Origin: Allacma fusca
Lineage: Eukaryota; Arthropoda; Collembola; Symphypleona; Sminthuridae
Direction of reading: 5' to 3'
Assembly (NCBI GenBank): GCA_947179485.1
Contig: OX359247.1
Location: 65,151,001 to 65,215,000, forward strand
DNA length: 64,000 nt
A program made the translations under genes and the position numbers. The notes under the pieces were generated by a model, which was not told the DNA's origin, ran no database searches, and was given only the letters and a program-made list of their open reading frames with translations. Position 1 is the first letter of the stretch. Every line of letters starts with the position of its first letter. This document shows positions 12,159-24,100 of the stretch, one piece after another.

Positions 12159-13560
12159 TTTGATCGACAAACAAAAACGTTATACCACAACATTGGTAAA
12201 TTTGTATCCCCATCCAGATTTTCAATTTTTTTTGAAAAATCCCCTAATCAAAATTTTGAGCAGAATTGTCTTTGTGGTAGATCAGTTTTTGATGCTCTCA
12301 CGGAATCTGGCATCGAAATTTAATTTGATCGACAAACAAAAAATTTATACCGCAACATTGGTAAATTTGTATCCCCATCCAGATTTTCAATTTTTTTTGA
12401 AAAATCCCCTAATCAAAATTTTGAGCAGAATCGTCTTTGTGGTAGATCAGTTTTTGATGCTGTCAGGAAATCTGGCATCGAAATTTAATTTGATTGACAA
12501 ACAAAAACGTTATACCACAACATTGGTAAATTTGTAGCCCCAACCAGATTTTCAATTTTTTTTGAATAATCCCCTAATCAAAATTTTGAGCAGAATCTTC
12601 TTCTGGTAGATCAGTTTTTGATGCTTTCTCGGAATCTGGCATCGAAATTTAATTTGATCGACAAACAAAAAAGTTATACCACAATATTGGTAAATTTGTA
12701 GCCCCATCCAGATATTCAACGTTTTTTGAAAAATCCCCTAATCAAAATTTTGAGCAGAATCGTCTTTGTGGTAGATCAGTTTTTGATGCTCCCTCGGAAT
12801 CTGGCATCGAAATTTAATTTGATCGACAAACAAAAAGGTTATACCACAACATTGGTAAATTTGTAGCCCCATCCAGATTTTCAAAATGTTTTAAAAAATC
12901 CCCTAATCAAAATTTTGAGCAGAATCATCTTTAAGGTAGATCAATATTTCATGGTCTCTCGGAATCTGGCATCGAAGTTTAATTTCATCGACAAAAAAAA
13001 AGTTATACCACAACGTTGGTAAATTTGTAGCCCCATCCAGATTTTCAATTTTTTTTGAAAAATCCCCTTATCAAAATTTTGAGAAGAATCTTCTTCTAGT
13101 AGATCAGTTTTTGATGCTCTCTCGGAATCTAGCATCGAAATTTAATTTGATCGACAAACAAAAAAGTTATACCACAGTATTGGTAAATTTGTAGCCCCTT
13201 CCAGATTTTCAATTTTTTTTGAAAAATCCCCTAATCAAAATTTTGAGCAGAATCGTCTTTGTGGTAGATCAGTTTTTGATGCTCTCTCGGAATCTGGCAT
13301 CGAAATTAAATTTGATCGACAAACAAAAAAGTTATACCACAACATTGGTAAATTTGTAGCCCTATCCAGATTTTCAAAATGTTTTGAAAAATCCCCTAAT
13401 CAAAATTTTGAGCAGAATCATCTTTAAGGTAGATCAATATTTCATGGTCTCTCGGAATCTGGCATCGAAATTTAATTTCATCGACAAAAAAAAAGTTATA
13501 CCACAACATTGGTAAATTTGTAGCCCCATCCAGATTTTCAAAATTTTTTGAAAAATCCCC

Positions 13561-15535
13561 TAATCAAAATTTTGAGCAGAATCGTATTTGTGATAGATCA
13601 GTTTTTGATGCTCTCTCGGAATCTGGTATCGAAATTTAATTTAATCGACAAACAAAAACGTTATACCACAACATTGGTAAATTTGTATCCCCATCCGGGT
13701 TTTCAATTTTTTTTGAAAAATCCCCTAATCAAAATTTTGAGCAGAATCGTCTTTGTGGTAGATCAGTTTTTGATGCTATCATGGAATCTGGCATCGAAGT
13801 TTAATTTGTTTGACAAACAAAAAAGTTTTACCACAACATTGGTAAATTTGTAGCCCTATCCAGATTTTCAAAATGTTTTGAAAAATCCCCTAATCAAAAT
13901 TTTGAGCAGAATCATCTTTAAGGTAGATCAATATTTCATGGTCTCTCGGAATCTGGCATCGAAATTTAATTTCATCGACAAAAAAAAAGTTATACCACAA
14001 CATTGGTAAATTTGTAGCCCCATCCAGATTTTCAAAATTTTTTGAAAAATCCCCTAATCAAAATTTTGAGCAGAATCGTATTTGTGATAGATCAGTTTTT
14101 GATGCTCTCTCGGAATCTGGTATCGAAATTTAATTTAATCGACAAACAAAAACGTTATACCACAACATTGGTAAATTTGTATCCCCATCCGGGTTTTCAA
14201 TTTTTTTTGAAAAATCCCCTAATCAAAATTTTGAGCAGAATCGTCTTTGTGGTAGATCAACTTTTGATGCTATCACGGAATCTGGCATCGAAGTTTAATT
14301 TGTTTGACAAACAAAAAAGTTATACCGCAACATTGGTAAATTTGTATCCCCATCCAGATTTTCAATTTTTTTTGAAAAATCCCCTAATCAAAATTTTGAG
14401 CAGAATCGTCTTTAAGGTAGATCAATATTTAATGGTCTCTCGGAATCTGGCCTCGAAATTTAATTTCATCGACAAAAAAAAAGTTATACCACAACATTGG
14501 TAAATTTGTAGCCCCATCCAGATTTTCAAAATTTTTTGAAAAATCCCCTAATCAAAATTTTGAGCAGAATCGTATTTGTGATAGATCAGTTTTTGATGCT
14601 CTCTCGGAATCTGGCATCGAAATTTAATTTGATCGACAAACAAAAAAGTTATACCACAACATTGGTACATTTGTATCCCCATCCAGATTTTCAATTTTTT
14701 TTTGAAAAATCCCCTAATCAAAATTTTGAGCAGAATCGTCTTTGTGGTAGATCAGTTTTTGATGCTCTCTCGGAATCTGGCATCGAAATTTAATTTAATC
14801 GACAAACAAAAACGTTATACCACATTATTGGTAAATTTGTATCCCCATCCTGGTTTTCAATTTTTTTTGAAAAATCCACTAATCAAAATTTTGAGCAGAA
14901 TCGTCTTTGTGGTAGATCAACTTTTGATGCTATCACGGAATCTGGCATCGAAGTTTAATTTGTTTGACAAACAAAAAAGTTATACCGCAACATTGGTAAA
15001 TTTGTATCCCCATCCAGATTTTCAATTTTTTTTGAAAAATCCCCTAATCAAAATTTTGAGCAGAATCGTCTTTGTGGTAGATCAGTTTTTGATGCTCTCA
15101 CGAAATCTGGCATCGAAATTTAATTTGATCGACAAACAAAAAAGTTATACCGCAACATTGGTAAATTTGTATCCCCATCCAGATTTTCAATTTTTTTTGA
15201 AAAATCCCCTAATCAAAATTTTGAGCAGAATCGTCTTTGTGGTAGATCAGTTTTTGATGCTCTCACGGAATCTGGCATCGAAATTTAATTTGTTTGACAA
15301 ACAAAAAAGTTATACCGCAACATTGGCAAATTTGTATCCCCATCCAGATTTTCAATTTTTTTTGAAAAATCCCCTAATCAAAATTTTGAGCAGAATCGTC
15401 TTTGTGGTAGATCAGTTTTTGATGCTCTCACGAAATCTGGCATCGAAATTTAATTTGATCGACAAACAAAAAAGTTATACTACAACATTTGTAAATTTGT
15501 AGCCCCATCCTGATTTTCAAAATTTTTTGAAAAAT
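13561..15535. repeat. 1,979-bp HOR (12 monomers), copy 1
   Basis: Successive landmarks repeat exactly 1,979 bp downstream: the unit starting near 13548, the agccctatcc units with caaaatgttttg (about 13850), the pair ctggcctcgaaat (14448), the ccacattattgg unit (14820) and the tatactacaacatttg unit (15475). Units with ttgtttgac and ttataccgcaac are common. Boundaries are approximate; the offset match begins after gtatttgtga at about 13590. Confidence 0.9.
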
Positions 15536-17430
15536 CCCCTAATCAAAATTTTGAGCAGAATCGTCTTTGCGATAGATCAGTTTTTGATGCTCTCTCGGAA
15601 TCTGGTATCGAAATTTAATTTAATCGACAAACAAAAACGTTATACCACAACATTGGTAAATTTGTATCCCCATCCGGGTTTTCAATTTTTTTTGAAAAAT
15701 CCCCTAATCAAAATTTTGAGCAGAATCGTCTTTGTGGTAGATCAGTTTTTGATGCTATCATGGAATCTGGCATCGAAGTTTAATTTGTTTGACAAACAAA
15801 AAAGTTTTACCACAACATTGGTAAATTTGTAGCCCTATCCAGATTTTCAAAATGTTTTGAAAAATCCCCTAATCAAAATTTTGAGCAGAATCATCTTTAA
15901 GGTAGATCAATATTTCATGGTCTCTCGGAATCTGGCATCGAAATTTAATTTCATCGACAAAAAAAAAGTTATACCACAACATTGGTAAATTTGTAGCCCC
16001 ATCCAGATTTTCAAAATTTTTTGAAAAATCCCCTAATCAAAATTTTGAGCAGAATCGTATTTGTGATAGATCAGTTTTTGATGCTCTCTCGGAATCTGGT
16101 ATCGAAATTTAATTTAATCGACAAACAAAAACGTTATACCACAACATTGGTAAATTTGTATCCCCATCCGGGTTTTCAATTTTTTTTGAAAAATCCCCTA
16201 ATCAAAATTTTGAGCAGAATCGTCTTTGTGGTAGATCAACTTTTGATGCTATCACGGAATCTGGCATCGAAGTTTAATTTGTTTGACAAACAAAAAAGTT
16301 ATACCGCAACATTGGTAAATTTGTATCCCCATCCAGATTTTCAATTTTTTTTGAAAAATCCCCTAATCAAAATTTTGAGCAGAATCGTCTTTAAGGTAGA
16401 TCAATATTTAATGGTCTCTCGGAATCTGGCCTCGAAATTTAATTTCATCGACAAAAAAAAAGTTATACCACAACATTGGTAAATTTGTAGCCCCATCCAG
16501 ATTTTCAAAATTTTTTGAAAAATCCCCTAATCAAAATTTTGAGCAGAATCGTATTTGTGATAGATCAGTTTTTGATGCTCTCTCGGAATCTGGCATCGAA
16601 ATTTAATTTGATCGACAAACAAAAAAGTTATACCACAACATTGGTACATTTGTATCCCCATCCAGATTTTCAATTTTTTTTTGAAAAATCCCCTAATCAA
16701 AATTTTGAGCAGAATCGTCTTTGTGGTAGATCAGTTTTTGATGCTCTCTCGGAATCTGGCATCGAAATTTAATTTAATCGACAAACAAAAACGTTATACC
16801 ACATTATTGGTAAATTTGTATCCCCATCCTGGTTTTCAATTTTTTTTGAAAAATCCACTAATCAAAATTTTGAGCAGAATCGTCTTTGTGGTAGATCAAC
16901 TTTTGATGCTATCACGGAATCTGGCATCGAAGTTTAATTTGTTTGACAAACAAAAAAGTTATACCGCAACATTGGTAAATTTGTATCCCCATCCAGATTT
17001 TCAATTTTTTTTGAAAAATCCCCTAATCAAAATTTTGAGCAGAATCGTCTTTGTGGTAGATCAGTTTTTGATGCTCTCACGAAATCTGGCATCGAAATTT
17101 AATTTGATCGACAAACAAAAAAGTTATACCGCAACATTGGTAAATTTGTATCCCCATCCAGATTTTCAATTTTTTTTGAAAAATCCCCTAATCAAAATTT
17201 TGAGCAGAATCGTCTTTGTGGTAGATCAGTTTTTGATGCTCTCACGGAATCTGGCATCGAAATTTAATTTGTTTGACAAACAAAAAAGTTATACCGCAAC
17301 ATTGGCAAATTTGTATCCCCATCCAGATTTTCAATTTTTTTTGAAAAATCCCCTAATCAAAATTTTGAGCAGAATCGTCTTTGTGGTAGATCAGTTTTTG
17401 ATGCTCTCACGAAATCTGGCATCGAAATTT
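15536..17430. repeat. 1,979-bp HOR (12 monomers), copy 2
   Basis: Tandem partner of the previous block, with the same order of variants (agccctatcc at about 15830, ggcctcgaaat at about 16427, ccacattattgg at 16799, tatactacaac at about 17455). The match persists to about 17500, where this block overlaps the start of the 7-monomer repeat; the cut at 17430 is a choice made to avoid overlap. Confidence 0.88.
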
Positions 17431-18583
17431 AATTTGATCGACAAACAAAAAAGTTATACTACAACATTTGTAAATTTGTAGCCCCATCCTGATTTTCAAA
17501 ATTTTTTGAAAAATCCCCTAATCAAAATTTTGAGCAGAATCGTCTTTGTGATAGATCAGTTTTTGATGCTCTCTCGGAATCTGGCATCGAAATTTAATTT
17601 AATCGACAAACAAAAACGTTATACCACAACATTGGTAAATTTGTATCCCCATCCAGGTTTTCAACTTTTTTTGAAAAATCCCCTAATCAAAATTTTGAGC
17701 AGAATCGTCTTTGTGGTAGATCAGTTTTTGATGCTCTCACGGAATCTGGCATCGAAATTTAATTTGTTTGACAAACAAAAAAGTTATACCGCAACATTGG
17801 CAAATTTGTATCCCCATCCAGATTTTCAATTTTTTTTGAAAAATCCCCTAATCAAAATTTTGAGCAGAATCGTCTTTGTGGTAGATCAGTTTTTGATGCT
17901 CTCACGAAATCTGGCATCGAAATTTAATTTGATCGACAAACAAAAAAGTTAAACCGCAACATTGGTAAATTTGTATCCCCATCCAGATTTTCAATTTTTT
18001 TTGAAAAATCCCCTAATCAAAATTTTGAGCAGAATCGTCTTTGTGGTAGATCAGTTTTTGATGCTCTCACGGAATCTGGCATCGAAATTTAATTTGATCG
18101 ACAAACAAAAAAGCTATACCACAACATTGGTAAATTTGTAGCCCCATCCAGATTTTCAAAATTTTTTGAAAAACCCCTAATCAAAATTTTGAGCATAATT
18201 ATCTTTGTGGTAGACCAGTTTTTGATTTTCTCCGGGAATCTGGCATCGAAATTTAATTTGTTTGACAAACAAAAAAGTTATACCGCAACATTGGCAAATT
18301 TGTATCCCCATCCAGATTTTCAATTTTTTTTGAAAAATCCCCTAATCAAAATTTTGAGCAGAATCGTCTTTGTGGTAGATCAGTTTTTGATGCTCTCACG
18401 AAATCTGGCATCGAAATTTAATTTGATCGACAAACAAAAAAGTTAAACCGCAACATTGGTAAAATTGTATCCCCATCCAGATTTTCAATTTTTTTTGAAA
18501 AATCCCCTAATCAAAATTTTGAGCAGAATCGTCTTTGTGGTAGATCAGTTTTTGATGCTCTCTCGGAATCTGGCATCGAAATT
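17431..18583. repeat. 1,154-bp HOR (7 monomers), copy 1
   Basis: The seven units are followed by a second set at offset 1,154. Markers are tatactacaacatttg with catcctgatt (about 17455), caggttttcaactt (17656), ttggcaaatttg (17797), agttaaaccgc (17946), aaaaagctatacc (about 18110) and gcataattatc with gaccag and ctccggg (18192-18236). Confidence 0.9.
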
Positions 18584-19737
18584 TAATTTGATCGACAAAC
18601 AAAAAAGTTATACTACAACATTTGTAAATTTGTAGCCCCATCCTGATTTTCAAAATTTTTTGAAAAATCCCCTAATCAAAATTTTGAGCAGAATCGTCTT
18701 TGTGATAGATCAGTTTTTGATGCTCTCTCGGAATCTGGCATCGAAATTTAATTTAATCGACAAACAAAAACGTTATACCACAACATTGGTAAATTTGTAT
18801 CCCCATCCAGGTTTTCAACTTTTTTTGAAAAATCCCCTAATCAAAATTTTGAGCAGAATCGTCTTTGTGGTAGATCAGTTTTTGATGCTATCACGGAATC
18901 TGGCATCGAAATTTAATTTGTTTGACAAACAAAAAAGTTATACCGCAACATTGGCAAATTTGTATCCCCATCCAGATTTTCAATTTTTTTTGAAAAATCC
19001 CCTAATCAAAATTTTGAGCAGAATCGTCTTTGTGGTAGATCAGTTTTTGATGCTCTCACGAAATCTGGCATCGAAATTTAATTTGATCGACAAACAAAAA
19101 AGTTAAACCGCAACATTGGTAAATTTGTATCCCCATCCAGATTTTCAATTTTTTTTGAAAAATCCCCTAATCAAAATTTTGAGCAGAATCGTCTTTGTGC
19201 TAGATCAGTTTTTGATGCTCTCACGGAATCTGGCATCGAAATTTAATTTGATCGACAAACAAAAAAGCTATACCACAACATTGGTAAATTTGTAGCCCCA
19301 TCCAGATTTTCAAAATTTTTTGAAAAACCCCTAATCAAAATTTTGAGCATAATTATCTTTGTGGTAGACCAGTTTTTGATTTTCTCCGGGAATCTGGCAT
19401 CGAAATTTAATTTGTTTGACAAACAAAAAAGTTATACCGCAACATTGGCAAATTTGTATCCCCATCCAGATTTTCAATTTTTTTTGAAAAATCCCCTAAT
19501 CAAAATTTTGAGCAGAATCGTCTTTGTGGTAGATCAGTTTTTGATGCTCTCACGAAATCTGGCATCGAAATTTAATTTGATCGACAAACAAAAAAGTTAA
19601 ACCGCAACATTGGTAAATTTGTATCCCCATCCAGATTTTCAATTTTTTTTGAAAAATCCCCTAATCAAAATTTTGAGCAGAATCGTCTTTGTGGTAGATC
19701 AGTTTTTGATGCTCTCACGGAATCTGGCATCGAAATT
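18584..19737. repeat. 1,154-bp HOR (7 monomers), copy 2
   Basis: This repeats all markers of the previous block at +1,154 (tatactac at about 18609, agttaaaccgc at 19100, gcataattatc at about 19346). A single-site difference is tgctatcacgg here against tgctctcacgg. Part of this block (about 18,550-19,390) appears again 3,461 bp downstream at about 22,010-22,850, so the module was also copied over a longer distance. Confidence 0.88.
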
Positions 19738-19809
19738 TAATTTGATCGACAAACAAAAAAGCTATACCACAACATTGGTAAATTTGTAGCCCCATCCAGA
19801 TTTTCAAAA

Positions 19810-20240
19810 TTTTTTGAAAAACCCCTAATCAAAATTTTGAGCATAATTATCTTTGTGGTAGACCAGTTTTTGATTTTCTCCGGGAATCTGGCATCGAAAT
19901 TTAATTTGATTGACAAACAAAATAGTTATACCACAACATTGGTAAATTTGTAGCCCCATCCAGATTTTCAAATTTTTTTGAAAAATCCCCTAATCCAAAT
20001 TTTGAGCAGAATCGTCTTTGTGGTAGATCAGTTTTTGATGCTCTCACGGAATCTGGCATTGAAATTTAATTTGATCGACAAACAAAAAAGTTATACCACA
20101 ACATTGGTACACTTGCATCCCAATCCAGATTTTCAACTTTTTTTGAAAAATCCCCTAGTCAAAATTTTGAGAAGAATCGTCTTTGTGATAGATCAGTTTT
20201 TGATGCTCTCTCGGAATCTGGCATCGAAATTTAATTTGAT
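19810..20240. repeat. Three-monomer cassette, copy 2
   Basis: The order is the same as at 2510: gaaaaacccctaatc with gcataattatc, then a unit ending ggtacacttgcatccc (marker 20106), then caactttttttgaaa with gagaagaatcg and tgtgatagatc. It lies about 17.3 kb, 105 monomers, from copy 1. Confidence 0.85.
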
Positions 20241-22774
20241 CGACAAACAAAAAAGTTATACCGCAATATTAGTAAATTTGTATCCCCATCCAGATTTTCA
20301 ATTTTTTTGAAAAATCCCCTAATCAAAATTTTGAGCAGAATCGTCTTTGTGGTAGATCAGTTTTTGGTGCTCTCACGGAATCTGGCATCGAAATTTAATT
20401 TAATCGACTAACAAAAACGTTATACCACAACATTGGTAAATTTGTATCCCCATCTGGGTTTTCAATTTTTTTTGAAAAATCCCCTAATCAAAATTTTGAG
20501 CAGAATCGTCTTTGTGGTAGATCAGTTTTTGATGCTATCACGGAATCTGGCATCGAAATTTAATTTGTTTGACAAACAAAAAAGTTCTACCGCAACATTG
20601 GTAAATTTGTATCCCCACCCAGATTTTCAATTTTTTTTGAAAAATCCCCTAATCAAAATTTTGAGCAGAATCGTCGTTGTGGTAGATCAGTTTTTGATGC
20701 TCTCACGAAATCTGGCATCGAAATTTAATTTGATCGACGAACAAAAAAGTTATACCGGAACATTTGTAAATTTGTATCCCCATCCAGATTTTCAATTTTT
20801 TTTGAAAAATCCCCTTATCAAAATTTTGAGCAGAATCATCTTTAAGGTAGATCAGTTTTTCATGGTCTCTCGGAATCTGGCATCGAAATTTAATTTCATC
20901 GACAAAAAAAAAGTTATACCATAACGTTGGTAAATTTGTAGCCCCATCCAGATTTTCAAATTTTTTTGAAAAATCCCCTAATCAAAATTTTTAACAGAAT
21001 CGTCTTTGTTGTAGATCAGTTTTTGATGCTCTCACGGAATCTGGCATCGAAATCTAATTTGATCGACAAACAAAAAAGTTATACCACAACATTGCTAAAT
21101 TTGTATCCCCATCCAGATTTTCAATTTTTTTTTGAAAAATCCCCTTATCAAAATTTTGAGAAGAATCTTCTTCTAGTAGATCAGTTTTTGATGCTCTCTC
21201 GGAATCTAGCATCGAAATTTAATTTGATCGACAAACAAAAAAGTTATACCACAGTATTGGTAAATTTGTAGCCCCATCCGGATATTCAATTTTTTTTGAA
21301 AAATCCCCTAATCAAAATTTTGAGAAGAATCGTCTTTGTGGTAGATATGTTTTTGAGGCTCCCTCGGAATTTGGCATCGTAATTTAATTTGATCAACAAA
21401 CAAAAAAGTTATACCACAACATTGGTAAATTTGAAGCCCCATCCAGATTTTCAAAATGTTTTGAAAAATCCCCTAATCAAAATTTTGAGCAGAATCATCT
21501 TTAAGGTAGACCAATATTTAATGGTCTCTCGGAATCTGGCCTCGAAATTTAATTTCATCGACAAAAAAAAAGTTATACCACAACATTGGTAAATTTGTAG
21601 CCCCATCCAGATTTTCAAAATTTTTTGAAAAATCCCCTAATCAAAATTTTGAGCAGAATCGTATTTGTGATAGATCAGTTTTTGATGCTCTCTCGGAATC
21701 TGGCATCGAAATTTAATTTGATCGACAAACAAAAAAGTTATACCACAACATTGGTACATTTGTATCCCCATCCAGATTTTCAATTTTTTTTTGAAAAATC
21801 CCCTAATCAAAATTTTGAGCAGAATCGTCTTTGTGGTAGATCAACTTTTGATGCTATCACGGAATCTGGCATCGAAGTTTAATTTGTTTGACAAACAAAA
21901 AAGTTATACCGCAACATTGGTAAATTTGTATCCCCATCCAGATTTTCAATTTTTTTTGAAAAATCCCCTAATCAAAATTTTGAGCAGAATCGTCTTTGTG
22001 GTAGATCAGTTTTTGATGCTCTCTCGGAATCTGGCATCGAAATTTAATTTGATCGACAAACAAAAAAGTTATACTACAACATTTGTAAATTTGTAGCCCC
22101 ATCCTGATTTTCAAAATTTTTTGAAAAATCCCCTAATCAAAATTTTGAGCAGAATCGTCTTTGTGATAGATCAGTTTTTGATGCTCTCTTGGAATCTGGC
22201 ATCGAAATTTAATTTAATCGACAAACAAAAACGTTATACCACAACATTGGTAAATTTGTATCCCCATCCAGGTTTTCAACTTTTTTTGAAAAATCCCCTA
22301 ATCAAAATTTTGAGCAGAATCGTCTTTGTGGTAGATCAGTTTTTGATGCTATCACGGAATCTGGCATCGAAATTTAATTTGTTTGACAAACAAAAAAGTT
22401 ATACCGCAACATTGGCAAATTTGTATCCCCATCCAGATTTTCAATTTTTTTTGAAAAATCCCCTAATCAAAATTTTGAGCAGAATCGTCTTTGTGGTAGA
22501 TCAGTTTTTGATGCTCTCACGAAATCTGGCATCGAAATTTAATTTGATCGACAAACAAAAAAGTTAAACCGCAACATTGGTAAATTTGTATCCCCATCCA
22601 GATTTTCAATTTTTTTTGAAAAATCCCCTAATCAAAATTTTGAGCAGAATCGTCTTTGTGGTAGATCAGTTTTTGATGCTCTCACGGAATCTGGCATCGA
22701 AATTTAATTTGATCGACAAACAAAAAAGCTATACCACAACATTGGTAAATTTGTAGCCCCATCCAGATTTTCAA

Positions 22775-23210
22775 AATTTTTTGAAAAACCCCTAATCAAA
22801 ATTTTGAGCATAATTATCTTTGTGGTAGACCAGTTTTTGATTTTCCCCGGGAATCTGGCATCGAAATTTAATTTGATTGACAAACAAAAAAGTTATACCG
22901 CAATATTAGTAAATTTGTATCCCCATCCAGATTTTCAATTTTTTTGAAAAATCCCCTAATCAAAATTTTGAGCAGAATCGTCTTTGTGGTAGATCAGTTT
23001 TTGATGGTCTCACGGAATCTGGCATCGAAATTTAATTTGATCGACAAACAAAAAAGTTATACCACAACATTGGTACACTTGCATCCCCATCCAGATTTTC
23101 AACTTTTTTTGAAAAATCCCCTAATCAAAATTTTGAGAAGAATTGTCTTTGTGATAGATCAGTTTTTGATGCTCTCTCGGAATCTGCCATCGAAATTTAA
23201 TTTGATCGAC
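22775..23210. repeat. Three-monomer cassette, copy 3
   Basis: Same ordered trio, with ggtacacttgc at 23072, 2,966 bp (18 monomers) after copy 2. Private differences are ttttccccggg, gatggtctc and gagaagaattg. Confidence 0.85.
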
Positions 23211-24100
23211 AAACAAAAAAGTTAAACCACAACATTGGTAAATTTGTATCACCATCCAGATTTTCAATTTTTTTTGAACAATCCACTAATCAAAATTTTG
23301 AGCAGAATCGTCTTTGTGGTAGATCAGTTTTTGATGCTCTCTCGGAATCTAGCATCAATATTTAATTTGATAGACAAACCAAAAAGTTATACCACAACAT
23401 TGGTACATTTGTATCCCCATCCAGATTTTCAATTTTTTTTTGAAAAATCCCCTAATCAAAATTTTGAGCAGAATCGTCTTTGTGGTAGATCAGTTTTTGA
23501 TGCTCTCTCGGAATCCGGCATCGAAATTTAATTTAATCGACAAACAAAAAAGTTATACCACAACATTGGTAAATTTGTAGCCCCAACCAGATTTTAAAAT
23601 TTTTTTGAAAAAGCCCCTAATCAAAATTTTGAGCAGAATCTTCTTCTGGTAGATTGGTTTTTGATGCTTTCTCGGAATCTTGCATCGAAATTTAATTTGA
23701 TCGACAAACAAAAAAGTTATACCACAACATTGGTAAATTTGTATCCCCATCCAGGTTTTGAATTTTTTTTTGAAAAATCCCCTAATCAAAATTTTTAACA
23801 GAATCGTCTTTGTTGTAGATCAGTTTTTGATGCTCTCACGGAATCTGGCATCGAAATTTAATTTGATCGACAAACAAAAAAGTTATACCACAACATTAGT
23901 AAATTTGTAGCCCCATCCAGATTTTTAAAGTTTTTTAAAAAATCCCCTAATCAAAATTTTGAGCATAATCGTCTTTGTGGTAGATCAGTTTTTGATGCTC
24001 TCACGGAATCTGGCATCAAAATTAAATTTGATCGACAAACAAAAACGTTATACTACAACATTGGTAAATTTGTAGCCCCATTACGATTTTCATTTTTTTT

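Larger units (their letters stand above)
8331..13560. repeat. Region II right part: gtcagg modules at 15 and 16 monomer spacing
   Basis: The gtcagg marker occurs at 9824 and 12462, 2,470 bp (15 monomers) and 2,638 bp (16 monomers) after the previous copies. The units around 9402-9980 match 12040-12610. Between them lie units with aaatttttaacag, units with the caatatttcatgg box, and a run with ttgtttgac and ttataccgcaac. The block at about 11075-11590 recurs 3,461 bp downstream (14536-15050), shown by the marker ccacattattgg at about 11361 and 14820. No non-satellite sequence was found. Confidence 0.85.
19738..24100. repeat. Region IV: mixed monomers with cassette copies 2 and 3
   Basis: No single HOR period covers this stretch. 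It holds copies of the three-monomer cassette at about 19,810-20,240 and 22,775-23,210, a group shared with the 4-10 kb region (caaaatttttaacag at 20984, then cttcttctagtag), and a group copied from 18.5-19.4 kb (22.0-22.85 kb). The two forms of the ctttaaggtag unit meet here: the form with cagtttttcatgg first appears at about 20845, and the last form with caatatt lies near 21510. Nothing other than satellite was seen. Confidence 0.85.

Noticed and set aside
11241-22121. Shared 3,461-bp offset for two unrelated pairs (11241/14702 and 18660/22121) as evidence of one large 21-monomer HOR
   Set aside because: Both equal 21 monomers of 164.8 bp, and the intervening sequence does not match at that offset, so the equality is simply monomer quantisation.
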